NCBI GenBank assembly: GCA_963702445.1
Contig: CAVPCZ010000010.1
Location: forward strand, 186,001-250,000
Direction: 5' to 3'
Length of the DNA stretch: 64,000 nt
Origin: CAVPCZ01 sp963702445
GTDB taxonomy: Bacteria; Bacteroidota; Ignavibacteria; UBA10030; UBA6906
Shown: positions 7,470-20,451 of the stretch, piece by piece
How the letters are laid out: the number at the start of each line of letters is the position of its first letter
How positions within the stretch are numbered: position 1 is the stretch's first letter
Translations under genes and position numbers: made by a program
Notes under the pieces: generated by a model
Told to the model about the DNA's origin: nothing
Databases searched by the model: none
The model's input: only the letters and a program-made list of their open reading frames with translations

Positions 7470-10164
7470 CTATTTCAAATACAACAGCTTTTTGCTCTCG
7501 ACATAACCTCCCGCCTCCAACCTGTAGAAATATGTGCCGCTCGCCAGCCCTTCGGGGTTCCAGCGGATCTGGTACTTCCCGGCAGCCAGATCATCATTCG
7601 CCAGTAACGCCACTTCCTGCCCCAAGAAGGTTGAAAATGCGCAGTGAAACCCTGCTCTTCGCCGGAATGCTGAATCCGATCGTGGTCGACGGGTTGAATG
7701 GATTGGGGTAGTTCTGGAGAAGCTCATACTCCTGTGCAATCCCCTCTTCGGGTTCCACGGAAGAGACGCCGGTGGCCGTCGTTACGATGGCCCGTATCCG
7801 GAGATTGTTCGGGGTGATGGCAGTCCATGCACTCCCGTCAAACCGCCGGCTGCGATCGACCGAAACCGTGGCCTGATCGAGGCGGACACGAACCGTATCT
7901 CCCGCACCTGGAACGGAAAGGACGACAAAATAATCGGTCCCCGATGTCACATCCACATTTGCATCCAGCATCTGTATATAGTTGTACGTTCCGCGGTTCA
8001 GTAGTCCGAGCCCGTGCTGGACCGTATTTCCCAGCTTGCTCCCCGGCTGGCCGCCGTTGTTGGTATACACCTCGCAGAGCATGTTGCCCGTACCCACGAT
8101 GCCGTTTGCGTTGGATGTCACGTTCACCTTGACGCCGCTTAATTTGCCGTTCACATCCGGTGTAGCCCGTACGGCAAGTTTGGCACTGCCGGCAAGTGCA
8201 GTCGTAGAACTGCTGCCGGCTATGTCGTACGCGAATGTCTTCCGAACGACCGTTGCCGCCGCATTCAGGCTCTTTGCCACCGCTTCCACGATGTCCAGTT
8301 TCCCGTACCCCCAGGTGTTGTTCGGCAGCCCGGTGGCAAAGGCGTCGCTGTTCGCGGTCGATCCGATAAGCGTCTTGATCTGACTCGCCGTGAGCGTGCT
8401 CTTCGCCCCCAGCAGAAGGGCGCATGCACCCGTTACATGCGGAGCTGCCATGCTTGTCCCTTGCGTCAGCCAGTGTTTCTGACCCGGGTGTATACTGCCG
8501 GCCTGCCCGGTTGTGTCTACGAAGCTGGAAAGCACCGAGGAGATCCCCTGTCCGGGCGCGGCAATGTCCGGTTTCATCCTTCCATCGCGCGTGGGTCCCC
8601 TGGAGCTGAACGCCGAAATGTTGTCCGTCCGGTCGGCAGATGTGTAACCAAAATACTGACCGGTATAGATCGGCCACCCCCACTTCGTGGCATACGCACC
8701 CGCCGTGATGGCCCCCGCGGACGTCCCCGGCATACCCACAGTCTTGTCAGTATTTCCACCGGTCACGGTCACTGTGGAAGATCCGACCGTCCGATCGGAA
8801 AGCCAGCCATCATACGTGATGGGAGAAGTGCTGTTGTTGGTCACCGAGACAGTCCAGGTGCCAGACTTGGGTGTGCTGGCAGTTTTGTCGTGCACGTTCG
8901 CATAGACATTGCGTTGGCCGTTCAGCGAGCTGAGATAGTTCCAGAGCGTGATCGTGCCGTCCGCTGCGTTCGGTCCATCCCCGATCTCTCCGACGGCGCG
9001 GGTAAACGAGATGGGCGTCGGCGATGTCACCGTAGCCGTGACGTCCGGGTTTCCCGGAAACCAGACGTCCAGTGTGAACTGATCATTGTCCGTCCCTGAC
9101 TTGGGAGTATAGGAGGGAACCGTGACGGTGAAGACTTCGGTGCTCCCACCGTCGATGGAACCGCTGACGTGCATCGGCACATCCCCATCATTCCCCGCCG
9201 AGACAACCACCACACGCCCGGGTGTGAGGACGAAATCATTCATTGCCACTTCGTAGGTGCGTTTGCCGTCATGCGGTCCGGTCTGGCCGCCAAGGCTGTA
9301 ATTGATGACCACGGGTTTCCCCAACGCTGCAGCCTTTTGTTCGGCATACGTCAGGCCGTCTATCATGCGAGTTTCGCCGAATGAACCTTCCCCCCCCTTC
9401 ACGACAATGATGTCGGCCATAGGGGCAACGCCTGCATACTTCCCATTGAGTGCGGCCCCGTTGCCGGCGGCACTTCCGGCCACGTGTGTGCCGTGACCGT
9501 TAAGATTCACGGTTCGCAGAAACCCTGTCGGGGTGCCGTCGAGTTCGTCTTCAATCTGTGCTTTTGTGTATTCCACACCATAGCTGAAACCGGCAGGCGA
9601 GGTTTCCGTGCCCACCGGTGTGAGTGTCTGATCCCATATCGCCAGAATCCGGCTCTTCGTCGGGTCAGAAGGACTCCGGAAATCCAGATGCTTCCAGTCG
9701 ATGCCTGAATCGTACACCACGACGAGTGCACCCTGCCCTTTGTACGGGGTGTTGTTCACCAACCCCCCATGCAGAAGGGATGCCCCGATTTCCGGGACGC
9801 TCACGTCGTTCTGGAGATAGTTCTTTGAGCCGGGATCGATGTATGTGACCGCACCCAGTCCTGCGGCGCGCTCCAGTTCGTTGAGCGTGACCTGTGCAGT
9901 CACGAATTCCGAAAATACGGAATTCACGTGCAACCCCGCGGCCCGGACGGCCTCGGGATCCCTGGTATAGATGATCGCGTCGTAGGTTGTGCCGGCACTC
10001 TTCACGAACGGTGAACCGGGACCGGCGGACTGCTCACCAAGCACCTGCTGAAAATACGGATGCAGCTTTGCCTTTTCCGCTGCGCCCAGGGCTCCTGCCC
10101 TTGTCACCATCGTCGCACAGAGCAGGAGGAGCGATCCTATCAGCAGCAATACCGGACTCTTCAT
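7470..10164 (-). CDS. Secreted S8 (subtilisin-like) serine peptidase with T9SS-type C-terminal sorting domain, one frameshift
   Basis: A large exported protease of about 897 residues when reconstructed. An N-terminal signal peptide (residues 1-24) is followed by an I9-like propeptide (about 25-120). The S8 catalytic domain has Asp152 in VVVYDSGID, His224 in LNGHGTHVAG, the oxyanion Asn325 in SAGNDG and Ser571 in GTSMAAPHVTG. A beta-rich region follows, then the NYPNPFNPSTTI motif and a C-terminal sorting domain ending GYVESKKLLYLK. The frame breaks at 7620-7623, where a CCCC run (GGGG on the coding strand) has one base too many; correcting it joins IFNLLG to QEVALLANDDL. The sorting domain predicts type IX secretion. 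The gene lies 32 bases downstream of a stand-alone propeptide homologue. Confidence 0.9.
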
Positions 10165-10196
10165 GAGTGTTGCCTTCCCGTGGTTGGAATGATGGG

Positions 10197-10556
10197 TTAA
10201 TTATGCAACGTATTCTTGCCGCTGTTTTGTACGGCGCGGACAGCAGGCAGGCGGGCCACATTTCGCAGTTCGTCCAGAGTCACACGCACGGTCACCACGT
10301 CACCCAGCACACTCTGCACACGGATACCCGCGGCACGCAGCTGTTCCGCGTCCGTCGTCCGGACAATCACGCCATACTCACGCGTTCCGTCGGGACGAGT
10401 CGTGACATCGTAGCGGGTTTCGGGCCCGGTCCCCTCGGCAAGCAGGGTCTGCAGACCCGGATCGAGTTTCGCACGTTCGGCTTCTGTCAAGGCCATCGGC
10501 CCCCCACAGGACAACATCAGAAAAGCCAGGAGCATGGAACAAGCATATGCGTACAT
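10197..10556 (-). CDS. Putative lipoprotein homologous to the propeptide of the adjacent subtilase (I9-like)
   Basis: An ATG at 10556, with GGAGG six bases upstream, begins a 119-residue protein with a hydrophobic leader and a possible lipobox (FLMLSCGG). The rest aligns end to end with residues 25-119 of the neighbouring peptidase precursor: LTEAERAKLDPGLQTLLAEG against LGAAEKAKLHPYFQQVLGEQ, EQLRAAGIRVQSVLGDVVTV against EAVRAAGLHVNSVFSEFVTA, and a shared VTLDELRNVARLPAV-type end. Propeptide (I9) domains act as folding chaperones and inhibitors of subtilases, so a trans-acting inhibitor or chaperone of the downstream protease is the natural inference. It could also be a relic of a duplicated peptidase gene. 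Confidence 0.7.
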   Translation of the reverse strand: MYAYACSMLLAFLMLSCGGPMALTEAERAKLDPGLQTLLAEGTGPETRYDVTTRPDGTREYGVIVRTTDAEQLRAAGIRVQSVLGDVVTVRVTLDELRNVARLPAVRAVQNSGKNTLHN

Positions 10557-10620
10557 GATTTCCTCCAATAACCATTCATGCTAACGATAGCAAATCCCGG
10601 GGAGAACCTCAAGGGGAAGA

Positions 10621-13596
<2,976 letters not shown>

Positions 13597-13785
13597 GTGT
13601 GTCGGAATTGGTCGGAAATTCAGAGGGGTAATCTACCATAATCCCTCCCGAATTTCAACACGAGGTGCGGCGGGAACCCGGCCGCGGCGGACCGGGGTGG
13701 AGGCGCACATGCGGAAGCGGACCGGTGAAACCCCGCAGGGCACACGTAAGCGCCGGAAGCGAACTGCAGCAGCGGAGCGGCGGGA

Positions 13786-14685
13786 TCAGTGGATACGCTG
13801 GCGCTTGCTCAGGTATTGCAGGAGGGCGACGTCAAACGGGGTCCGGGTGTCCAGCAAAACATAGTCAATATGATGTTCGCGGCATTCACGCTTGTATCGT
13901 TCAATAAACGCCTCCATGGCCTCGCGGTAGGACTGCTGGATGAACCAGGGCTGCGTCACCATCTGCTCGTGCGTCTCCATGTCTTTGAACGTCGCGTCGT
14001 TGCCGAAGGCAAAGGTCCGTTCGAGGGGATCCAGCACGTGCATCACGATCACTTCGTTTTTCTTATGCCGGAAGTGTTTGAGTGCGGCGATGATCTCGTC
14101 GGGATTATCGAACAGATCGCTGAGAATGATCACCAGTCCGCGCCGCTTGATCCGTTCGGCAACCAGGTGGAGCGACCGTCCGGCCACCGTGCCATTCCCC
14201 GCCCTGACCCGGTCCAGAGACACCAGGATCTGTTTCAGATATGCTTTGGTTGCGTGGGGGGGGAGGAAGGTGGTGATGGTCTCGTCAAAGAGGGTCAGTC
14301 CCACGGCATCCTGTTGCTTGATCATCATGTAGGCGAGGGATGCCGCCAGATACGCCGCATACTGCACCTTCGGCAGATGGCCGGGGGAGGCATACCCCAT
14401 GGAGGAGCTGGCGTCAACGATCAGGTAGGCTTTGAGGTTGGTCTCTTCTTCGTACTGCTTGATATAGAACCGGTCCGTGCGTCCGTAGATCTTCCAGTCG
14501 AGGTGGCGGATTTCGTCCCCCGGCATATACGGACGGTGTTCCGCGAACTCCACGCTGAATCCGTGGTACGGGCTCCGGTGGAGACCGGCGATAAAACCTT
14601 CCACCACAAGGCGGGCGCGGAGCTCCATGCTCGACAGCTTCGCGACAATCTGAGGCAGCAGGTATGTACGGTAGTCCCCTGACAC
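13786..14685 (-). CDS. DUF58 domain protein (VWA-like, MoxR-associated family)
   Basis: A 299-residue cytoplasmic protein. The DUF58 core motif is clear: FSVEFAEHRPYMPGDEIRHL followed by DWKIYGRTDRFYIKQYEEET, then a VWA-like segment LKAYLIVDASSSMGY with a MIDAS-type D-x-S-x-S. Such proteins are normally encoded beside a MoxR AAA+ ATPase and membrane VWA proteins (BatA/BatB); none is visible here, so the partner may lie elsewhere. The start reads GTG at 14685; it lies 7 bases downstream of the stop of the lipoprotein gene, which is transcribed first, suggesting co-transcription. Confidence 0.88.
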   Translation of the reverse strand: MSGDYRTYLLPQIVAKLSSMELRARLVVEGFIAGLHRSPYHGFSVEFAEHRPYMPGDEIRHLDWKIYGRTDRFYIKQYEEETNLKAYLIVDASSSMGYASPGHLPKVQYAAYLAASLAYMMIKQQDAVGLTLFDETITTFLPPHATKAYLKQILVSLDRVRAGNGTVAGRSLHLVAERIKRRGLVIILSDLFDNPDEIIAALKHFRHKKNEVIVMHVLDPLERTFAFGNDATFKDMETHEQMVTQPWFIQQSYREAMEAFIERYKRECREHHIDYVLLDTRTPFDVALLQYLSKRQRIH

Positions 14686-14692
14686 GGAAGGT

Positions 14693-15268
14693 TCAGTGGC
14701 CTGCGGGTTTCTTCGCGGGTGCTTTCGGCGGTCCGCCCGCAGCAGCTCCGGAGGCGACTTCCGGCGGGAAGAGATCCTCGGGCTTCTTCCCGAGGTTGTT
14801 CAGTTCGAACTGGGCCGAAGTGGCCAGTTCATCTTCCGGGAAAAGCTGGAGGAATCGCCGGTAGGCCGCTGCGGCGCTGTCGATATTGTTCATTTCATTG
14901 TTGTAGATATACCCGACCATGAACATTGCCGTCGGCGCCTTTGACCCCGCGGGATACCGTTCAACGTACTGTTTGAAGGAATCGATGGACTTCTGCGGTT
15001 CGCGCATGACATTCATCCTGAGATCGGCCAGGCGAAAGAGCGCCTGTTCGGCTTCCGGCGCGGACGGATAGTCATTCACCACTTCTTCGTACGCGGCCAT
15101 CACCGGTGCGAACAGTGCCGGCACATCCGCTTTCCGCCCGAGACTGTCCACCGTTCGCTGCGCCTGCTGCTGGGCCGTCTGCGCCTGCTGCATCAGCTGC
15201 TCGGGGGTTTGCTTGCTGCATCCTGCAAGAGAGAGAAGAATGACTAGCAGCGCTATGAGGCTCTTCAT
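14693..15268 (-). CDS. Tetratricopeptide-type lipoprotein (BamD/YbgF-like)
   Basis: ATG 15268 is chosen because GGAG lies at correct spacing and it begins a clean lipoprotein signal (MKSLIALLVILLSLAGCSKQ) with lipobox LAGC. The mature 175-residue part begins with a glutamine-rich coiled-coil-like stretch (LMQQAQTAQQQAQRTVDSL) and then carries TPR-like repeats: YEEVVNDYPSAPEAEQALF, SFKQYVERYPAGSKAPTAM and AYRRFLQLFPEDELATSAQF. It ends in a proline/alanine/lysine tail. This organisation is like BamD and YbgF, periplasmic scaffold proteins of the outer-membrane or division machinery, but the exact role is unknown. Confidence 0.8.
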   Translation of the reverse strand: MKSLIALLVILLSLAGCSKQTPEQLMQQAQTAQQQAQRTVDSLGRKADVPALFAPVMAAYEEVVNDYPSAPEAEQALFRLADLRMNVMREPQKSIDSFKQYVERYPAGSKAPTAMFMVGYIYNNEMNNIDSAAAAYRRFLQLFPEDELATSAQFELNNLGKKPEDLFPPEVASGAAAGGPPKAPAKKPAGH

Positions 15269-15316
15269 TGAAACGATCTCCGTCTGGTGGGTACGCATGG
15301 TATCGAGCTATGAAAT

Positions 15317-16681
15317 TTAAACAAACTCCGGCTCACCCGCAACGGGCCGCCGGGTGAACACTGCCGCAAAGAACCCGTCCGTGTTTGTCCGGTGCGGCAG
15401 GAGCAGGAGGTAGGGGGAATCGCTGTCGACGGTGATCCCCTGTTTCTGCAGGATCTCCCCCGCCCGTGCCAGAGAGAATCCGGAAGAACGGCTCAGGAAA
15501 TCTTCCGCGATCTCTTCATTTTCCCGGCGCAGGAGTGTGCATGTCGAATAGACGAGACGCCCGCCGGGTTTCACCAGGGCGGCATAGCTGTCCAGCAACG
15601 ACCGCTGGGTGGAGGCAAGCCGCGTGGATGTATCGGACCGGAAGCCGAGCTTCAGTCCCGGATTCCTGCGCAGTGTGCCAAGACCGGAACATGGTGCGTC
15701 AACAAGGACGGCATCCGCCCGGCCGTCCAGCTTCCGGATTTCCGCTTGCTGGGATTGTGCGGACAGTGTACGGACATTCGAGACGCCGGCTCGAAACGCG
15801 CGCATCCGGAGATGTTCCAGTTTCCGTTCATCGGTATCGATGGCGATGAGCGATCCCGTGTTCTGCATGAGCGCGGCAAGGTGAAGTGTCTTCCCACCTC
15901 CTCCGGCGCAGGCGTCCACCACTGTCATCCCCGGAGACGGCCGCAGAAGCAGGGAAAGCAGCTGACTCCCCTCATCCTGCATCTCGAACCATCCGTCGCG
16001 ATACGGCCCCAGCGAGTCGAGCGTCACCCGCCGGCGCAGGGTAAGCGCCATGGGCGCAAGAGCCGCAGGTCCGGTTTCCACCCCCGCGGCAGCCAGACTC
16101 TCCCGGCATTGTTCCACGCTGCACCTGAGGGGGTTAACACGCAGGCTCAGGGGTGCCTGATGGTTCAGCGTCTCTGCGAGCCCTGCGGTTTCCTCCGCAC
16201 CCCATCGATCCACCCACTCCCTCACGACGGTCGGGGGCAACGAGTGGAGCGTGGAAATATACAGGACGGGATCGGCGCGGAGGGCTTCACTCAGGTCGCC
16301 GGCCGGCAGGCAGCGGAGGATGGATTCCACCTCCATGCCGGGGAGCGCCGCGCCCCAGGAGTCCCCGACGGCATCTATCGTGGCTTCCACGGTGTCCAGC
16401 GCAATCAGGATGGCATGACCGGCTGCGAGGGCGCATGCGGGCAACGGATCCGGAAGGGCGGCGGCACCTGAAGCACGAAAAGCCTGCCCGAGGCGGGCAG
16501 CAACAAACACATGATGGCGCACAATACCAAAGAACCGCTCGGCGATAAACCGGCGTTCTTTGGAACCGAGATAGCGGCGCGCGCGGAAGTATTCGCGAAT
16601 CACCAGGTCGGCCGGCCGGCTCCCATCCGAGGCCATGCCGTATACTTCCGAGAGATGACCGAAGAGGGATGAGGGTTTCAT
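15317..16681 (-). CDS. rsmB: RsmB/NOP-family 16S rRNA (cytosine-C5) methyltransferase
   Basis: A 454-residue protein. The N-terminal region has a NusB-like helical RNA-binding domain (DLVIREYFRARRYLGSKERRFIAERFFG), and the C-terminal Rossmann methyltransferase has SAM motif VVDACAGGGGKTLHLAALM, IAIDTDERKLEHLRMRAFRAG, motif IV VLVDAPCSGLGTLRRNP with its Pro-Cys, and motif VI LVYSTCTLLRRENEE carrying the catalytic cysteine. Both cysteines expected for a 5-methylcytosine RNA methyltransferase are present. RsmB modifies C967 of 16S rRNA in E. coli; the family also contains related enzymes, so the exact target base is inferred. Confidence 0.88.
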   Translation of the reverse strand: MKPSSLFGHLSEVYGMASDGSRPADLVIREYFRARRYLGSKERRFIAERFFGIVRHHVFVAARLGQAFRASGAAALPDPLPACALAAGHAILIALDTVEATIDAVGDSWGAALPGMEVESILRCLPAGDLSEALRADPVLYISTLHSLPPTVVREWVDRWGAEETAGLAETLNHQAPLSLRVNPLRCSVEQCRESLAAAGVETGPAALAPMALTLRRRVTLDSLGPYRDGWFEMQDEGSQLLSLLLRPSPGMTVVDACAGGGGKTLHLAALMQNTGSLIAIDTDERKLEHLRMRAFRAGVSNVRTLSAQSQQAEIRKLDGRADAVLVDAPCSGLGTLRRNPGLKLGFRSDTSTRLASTQRSLLDSYAALVKPGGRLVYSTCTLLRRENEEIAEDFLSRSSGFSLARAGEILQKQGITVDSDSPYLLLLPHRTNTDGFFAAVFTRRPVAGEPEFV

Positions 16682-16735
16682 GCAGGGAGGAAACCGGCGT
16701 GCGGCATGAGCGGAAGCGTGCGGGTGAACATCCTG

Positions 16736-17668
16736 TCAGACGTCGATCTTCGGGGTGTTCATGGCATTGGTCATCGTGGCCCGGGCCATGCGGGGTGTGT
16801 TATAGGCGATCGCCACGTTGCCGGCGTTGTTGATTGCGATCACCCCTCCGAACCCGCCGGCCTTCCGTTCGAGGATCTTCAGCCCCTCCACGACCGCCCG
16901 TTCGGGATCATTGCCGTTCCGGTCCATCAGGTCGATGACCGTTTTGGCCATCACCACTTTGATCATGGCTTCCCCCCACCCGGTGGTGGATACACCGCCG
17001 ACCAGATTGTCGGCGTAGGTACCGCACCCGATCAGCGGTGAATCCCCGACACGGCCCGGGTATTTGTTCGGCGTGCCTCCGGTTGAGGTTCCGGAGGCAA
17101 TGTTGCCTCTGGCGTCAAGGGCAACCGCCCCGACCGTACCGGTGGGGTGCTCCCGTTTGCGGAATGCATCCCTGGTCTTGAATTTGGTATCCCCCTGGAG
17201 GGACCGCCACCGTTCAAGTTCCCGCTGGGTGATGAGATCATCCTGCCCGCAGAGTTCGATCCCGTGTTCGCGCGCAAAGCGGCTGGCTCCCATACCCACC
17301 AGCATCACGTGTTCGCTCTCTTCCATAACTTTGCGGGCGAGCGTTATGGGATGACGGATATTCTGCACGGCCGCCACAGCCCCGGCTCTGAATGTGGAAC
17401 CATCCATGATGCTGGCATCCAATTCCACTTCGCCTGCGGCATTGATAAACGATCCGCGGCCCGCATCGAAAGTCTCATCGTCCTCCATGATCCCGATGCT
17501 CTCCACAACCGCATCGACCGCGGAACCCCCTTTCCTGAGGACCCCCCAACCCGCCTTCATGGCGGCGCGGAGACCTTTGCGGTGGGGCCCGACAAGATCA
17601 TCGGGGATATTCCACGCCCCACCGTGGAGAACGAGGGAGACCGGAGAAGAGCTTTTGACGTGTGGCAT
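16736..17668 (-). CDS. Isoaspartyl peptidase / L-asparaginase (plant-type, Ntn hydrolase)
   Basis: A 310-residue member of peptidase family T2. Diagnostic features: N-terminal VLHGGAWNIPDD, the GGSAVDAVVESI block, DAGRGSFINAAGEVELDASI, and the autocleavage site HPTGTVGAVALDARGNIASG, where the threonine of TVGAVA becomes the nucleophile of the beta subunit; STGGTPNKYPGRVGDSPLIG follows. It hydrolyses beta-aspartyl dipeptides or asparagine after autoproteolysis. No signal peptide, so it is presumably cytoplasmic. Located between rsmB and clpB, without clear functional linkage. Confidence 0.92.
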   Translation of the reverse strand: MPHVKSSSPVSLVLHGGAWNIPDDLVGPHRKGLRAAMKAGWGVLRKGGSAVDAVVESIGIMEDDETFDAGRGSFINAAGEVELDASIMDGSTFRAGAVAAVQNIRHPITLARKVMEESEHVMLVGMGASRFAREHGIELCGQDDLITQRELERWRSLQGDTKFKTRDAFRKREHPTGTVGAVALDARGNIASGTSTGGTPNKYPGRVGDSPLIGCGTYADNLVGGVSTTGWGEAMIKVVMAKTVIDLMDRNGNDPERAVVEGLKILERKAGGFGGVIAINNAGNVAIAYNTPRMARATMTNAMNTPKIDV

Positions 17669-17727
17669 AGGCGTAGCATAACGTACGAAATGCCAGCGTC
17701 TCTTTCAAGGAACGACCGCGCCGCGGC

Positions 17728-20370
17728 TTACCGGATCTCCCCGCCGGTGGTCTTTTTCATGAACCTGATAAGACCATGGGTGTCGAGTCCCACTTCAACG
17801 ATATCCCCATCCCCGAACTCCCCGGCCAGGAGTTTTTCCGAGAGGGGGTTGGTCAGGTGCTTCTGAATCACCCGCTTGAGCGGACGGGCGCCAAAGAGCG
17901 GGTCATAGCCCAGCTTCGCAATCCAGTCTTTTGCCTCGTCGGTGACTTCAAGGCGTATACCCTTCTTTTCCAGCATCTCCACAACGCGCGTTATCTGGAG
18001 AGTCACGATTTTCCGGATATCCGCGGCTCCAAGAGGTTTGAAGACGATGATTTCGTCCACCCTGTTCAGGAACTCCGGACGGATTGTCTGCTTCAGAAGC
18101 TGGAGCAGCTCCTGTTTCAATTCCGCGAATGATTCCTCCCATCCGCCGTTCGAAGAGAAGTCCTGCGTGATTCGTTCGGCAATCAACTGCGATCCGAGGT
18201 TCGAAGTCATGATGATGATCGTGTTCTTCAGATCCACCGTCCGCCCTTTGCTGTCCGTCAAACGCCCTTCATCCAGCACCTGCAGGAGGATATTGAACAC
18301 CTCCGGGTGGGCTTTTTCGATCTCATCCAGCAGGACGACCGAATAGGGCTTGCGGCGGACGGCCTCGGTGAGCTGCCCCCCTTCGTCGTACCCGACATAT
18401 CCGGGAGGAGCGCCAATGAGCCGTGAAACGGAGAATTTCTCCATATACTCGCTCATGTCGATCCGGACAATGGCGTTTTCGTCGTTGAAAAGGAACCCGG
18501 CGAGAGCCCTGGCGAGTTCGGTCTTGCCGACACCCGTGCTGCCGAGAAAGATGAACGAGCCGATCGGGCGTTTTTCGTCCTGCAGGCCGGCCCGTGAACG
18601 CCGGATCGCATTGCTCACTGCCGCCACCGCTTCATCCTGCGCGATCACGCGCTGGTGCAACCGCTCTTCAAGGTGCAGGAGTTTCTGCCGGTCGCTTTCC
18701 AGCATCCGCGATACGGGGATGCCGGTCCAGCGTGCCACGATTTCGGCGATATCCTCGGCATCGACCTCTTCTTTGAGCATCTTCCTGTTCTTCTGCACCT
18801 CGGCGAGTTTCGCCGACGCCGTCGCGATGTTCCTCTCGAGCGAGGTCAACACACCGTAGCGGAGCTCCGCCACACGTGCGAGATCGCCCTCCCGTTCCTT
18901 CCGTTCGGCTTCCTGGCGCGCCGCGTCCACCTCCTCCTTCATCGTGCGCATAGACTGGATAAGATCCCGCTCCAGTTTCCAGTGTGCGCGGAGTTCCCCG
19001 CGTGTCTGGCTCTGTTCGGCGATCTCCTTTTCGATGTCCGCCAGCCGGTCGCGTGAGGCGTCGTCCTGTTCGCGGCGGACCGCTTCACGCTCGATCTCGA
19101 GCTGTTTGATCCTGCGTTCCACGGTATCCAGCTCTTCCGGCATCGAATCGATCTCGATACGCAGCTTGGACGCCGCTTCATCCATCAGGTCGATCGCCTT
19201 GTCGGGAAGGAACCGGTCGGCGATGTAGCGGTGACTGAGCTGCGCGGCAGCGACGACGGCGCCATCGGTGATCCGTATGCCGTGATGCACCTCGTACCGT
19301 TCCTGGAGCCCCCGGAGAATCGAGATGGTATCTTCTACCGTCGGTTCATTCACCAGCACCGGTTGAAAGCGCCGTTCAAGGGCCGGGTCCTTTTCAATGT
19401 ACTTCCTGTATTCGTCGATCGTGGTGGCGCCGATGGCACGGAGTTCCCCTTTCGCGAGGGCCGGCTTCAGCATGTTGGCGGCATCCACGGATCCCTGGGC
19501 GGCACCCGCGCCGACGACCGTGTGAAGTTCATCGATGAAGAGGATGATTTCCCCGTTGGATTCCGAAACTTCCTTCAGCAGGGCCTTCAGCCGCTCTTCG
19601 AACTGCCCCCGGAAGCTGGTGCCCGCGACCAGGGCGCCCATGTCCAGCGCGATGATACGCTTGGTCTTCAGCGTCTCGGGGACATCCCCGTTCACTATGC
19701 GAAGGGCGATCCCCTCGGCGATCGCGGTTTTTCCTACGCCCGGTTCGCCGATCAGGACGGGATTGTTTTTTGTGCGGCGCGAGAGGACCTGCAGAACCCG
19801 GCGGATTTCTTCATCCCTCCCGATGACGGGATCCATTTTACCTTTTCGCGCGAGCTCGTTCAGATCGCGACCGTACCGCTCAAGGGCCCGGTATTTGTCC
19901 TCGGGGTTCTGGTCGGTAACCCGCTGGTTTCCCCGGATTTCCTTGAGCACATTGAGCACGTTTTCCCTGTTCACCCCCTGATCCCGCAGGAGTGCACCTG
20001 CGCCGGTCTCCTGGGCGTCGACGAGGGCCATGAGGAGATGCTCGGTGCTCACAAATTCGTCCTTCAAATCCCGTGCGTGCGTCTGCGCTTTCTCCAGCAC
20101 GCGTCCAAACTGCTGTGACATCCCCTGGCTGCCGACCGCGGCGCCGCTGATCTTGGGAAGCCGGTCGAGGAGTTCATTCAGTTTGATCTTGACATACTGA
20201 AGATTCGCGCCGCATTTCTGCAGTATGGGAGGCACAGTGCCTTCTGCGTCCTGAACGAGCGCCGCCAGCAGATGCTCCGGCTCGATGATCTGATTGCCGT
20301 AGCTGGAGGCGATTTCCTGCGCGTTCTGGATCGCTTCCTGGGATTTTATGGTCAGTTTCTGAAGATTCAT
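17728..20370 (-). CDS. clpB: ATP-dependent disaggregase ClpB
   Basis: An 880-residue Hsp104-family chaperone. The N-terminal Clp repeat domain (residues 1-150) is followed by NBD1 with Walker A GEPGVGKTAIAEG and FIDELHTVVGAG, the coiled-coil M-domain (about 400-530, rich in E, R and K, which identifies ClpB and not ClpA/C), and NBD2 with Walker A GSTGVGKTELARALAGFLF and the SEYMEKFSVSRLIGAPPGYVG box. It rescues aggregated proteins with DnaK, whose gene lies immediately upstream in the transcription direction. AAGGAGGAG before the start gives a strong ribosome-binding site. A terminator separates the two genes, so clpB probably has its own promoter or relies on read-through. Confidence 0.97.
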   Translation of the reverse strand: MNLQKLTIKSQEAIQNAQEIASSYGNQIIEPEHLLAALVQDAEGTVPPILQKCGANLQYVKIKLNELLDRLPKISGAAVGSQGMSQQFGRVLEKAQTHARDLKDEFVSTEHLLMALVDAQETGAGALLRDQGVNRENVLNVLKEIRGNQRVTDQNPEDKYRALERYGRDLNELARKGKMDPVIGRDEEIRRVLQVLSRRTKNNPVLIGEPGVGKTAIAEGIALRIVNGDVPETLKTKRIIALDMGALVAGTSFRGQFEERLKALLKEVSESNGEIILFIDELHTVVGAGAAQGSVDAANMLKPALAKGELRAIGATTIDEYRKYIEKDPALERRFQPVLVNEPTVEDTISILRGLQERYEVHHGIRITDGAVVAAAQLSHRYIADRFLPDKAIDLMDEAASKLRIEIDSMPEELDTVERRIKQLEIEREAVRREQDDASRDRLADIEKEIAEQSQTRGELRAHWKLERDLIQSMRTMKEEVDAARQEAERKEREGDLARVAELRYGVLTSLERNIATASAKLAEVQKNRKMLKEEVDAEDIAEIVARWTGIPVSRMLESDRQKLLHLEERLHQRVIAQDEAVAAVSNAIRRSRAGLQDEKRPIGSFIFLGSTGVGKTELARALAGFLFNDENAIVRIDMSEYMEKFSVSRLIGAPPGYVGYDEGGQLTEAVRRKPYSVVLLDEIEKAHPEVFNILLQVLDEGRLTDSKGRTVDLKNTIIIMTSNLGSQLIAERITQDFSSNGGWEESFAELKQELLQLLKQTIRPEFLNRVDEIIVFKPLGAADIRKIVTLQITRVVEMLEKKGIRLEVTDEAKDWIAKLGYDPLFGARPLKRVIQKHLTNPLSEKLLAGEFGDGDIVEVGLDTHGLIRFMKKTTGGEIR

Positions 20371-20392
20371 TTTCTACTCCTCCTTGAGAGAG

Positions 20393-20417
20393 AAAAGGCG
20401 AGGGGTTTCCTCGCCTT
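20393..20417 (-). terminator. Rho-independent terminator after dnaK
   Basis: A perfect 9-bp stem (AAGGCGAGG pairs with CCTCGCCTT) with a 5-base loop. On the minus strand the hairpin runs into TTTTCTCTC. It sits in the 81-base dnaK-clpB spacer, about 35 bases beyond the dnaK stop. Confidence 0.85.
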
Positions 20418-20451
20418 CACTCTGCATTCCGCACACTCTCCTCCGCACCGC

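Noticed and set aside
13597..13785. Small plus-strand frames in the uvrA-DUF58 spacer
   Set aside because: Arginine/glycine-rich random frames without start signals; the spacer holds nothing I can support.
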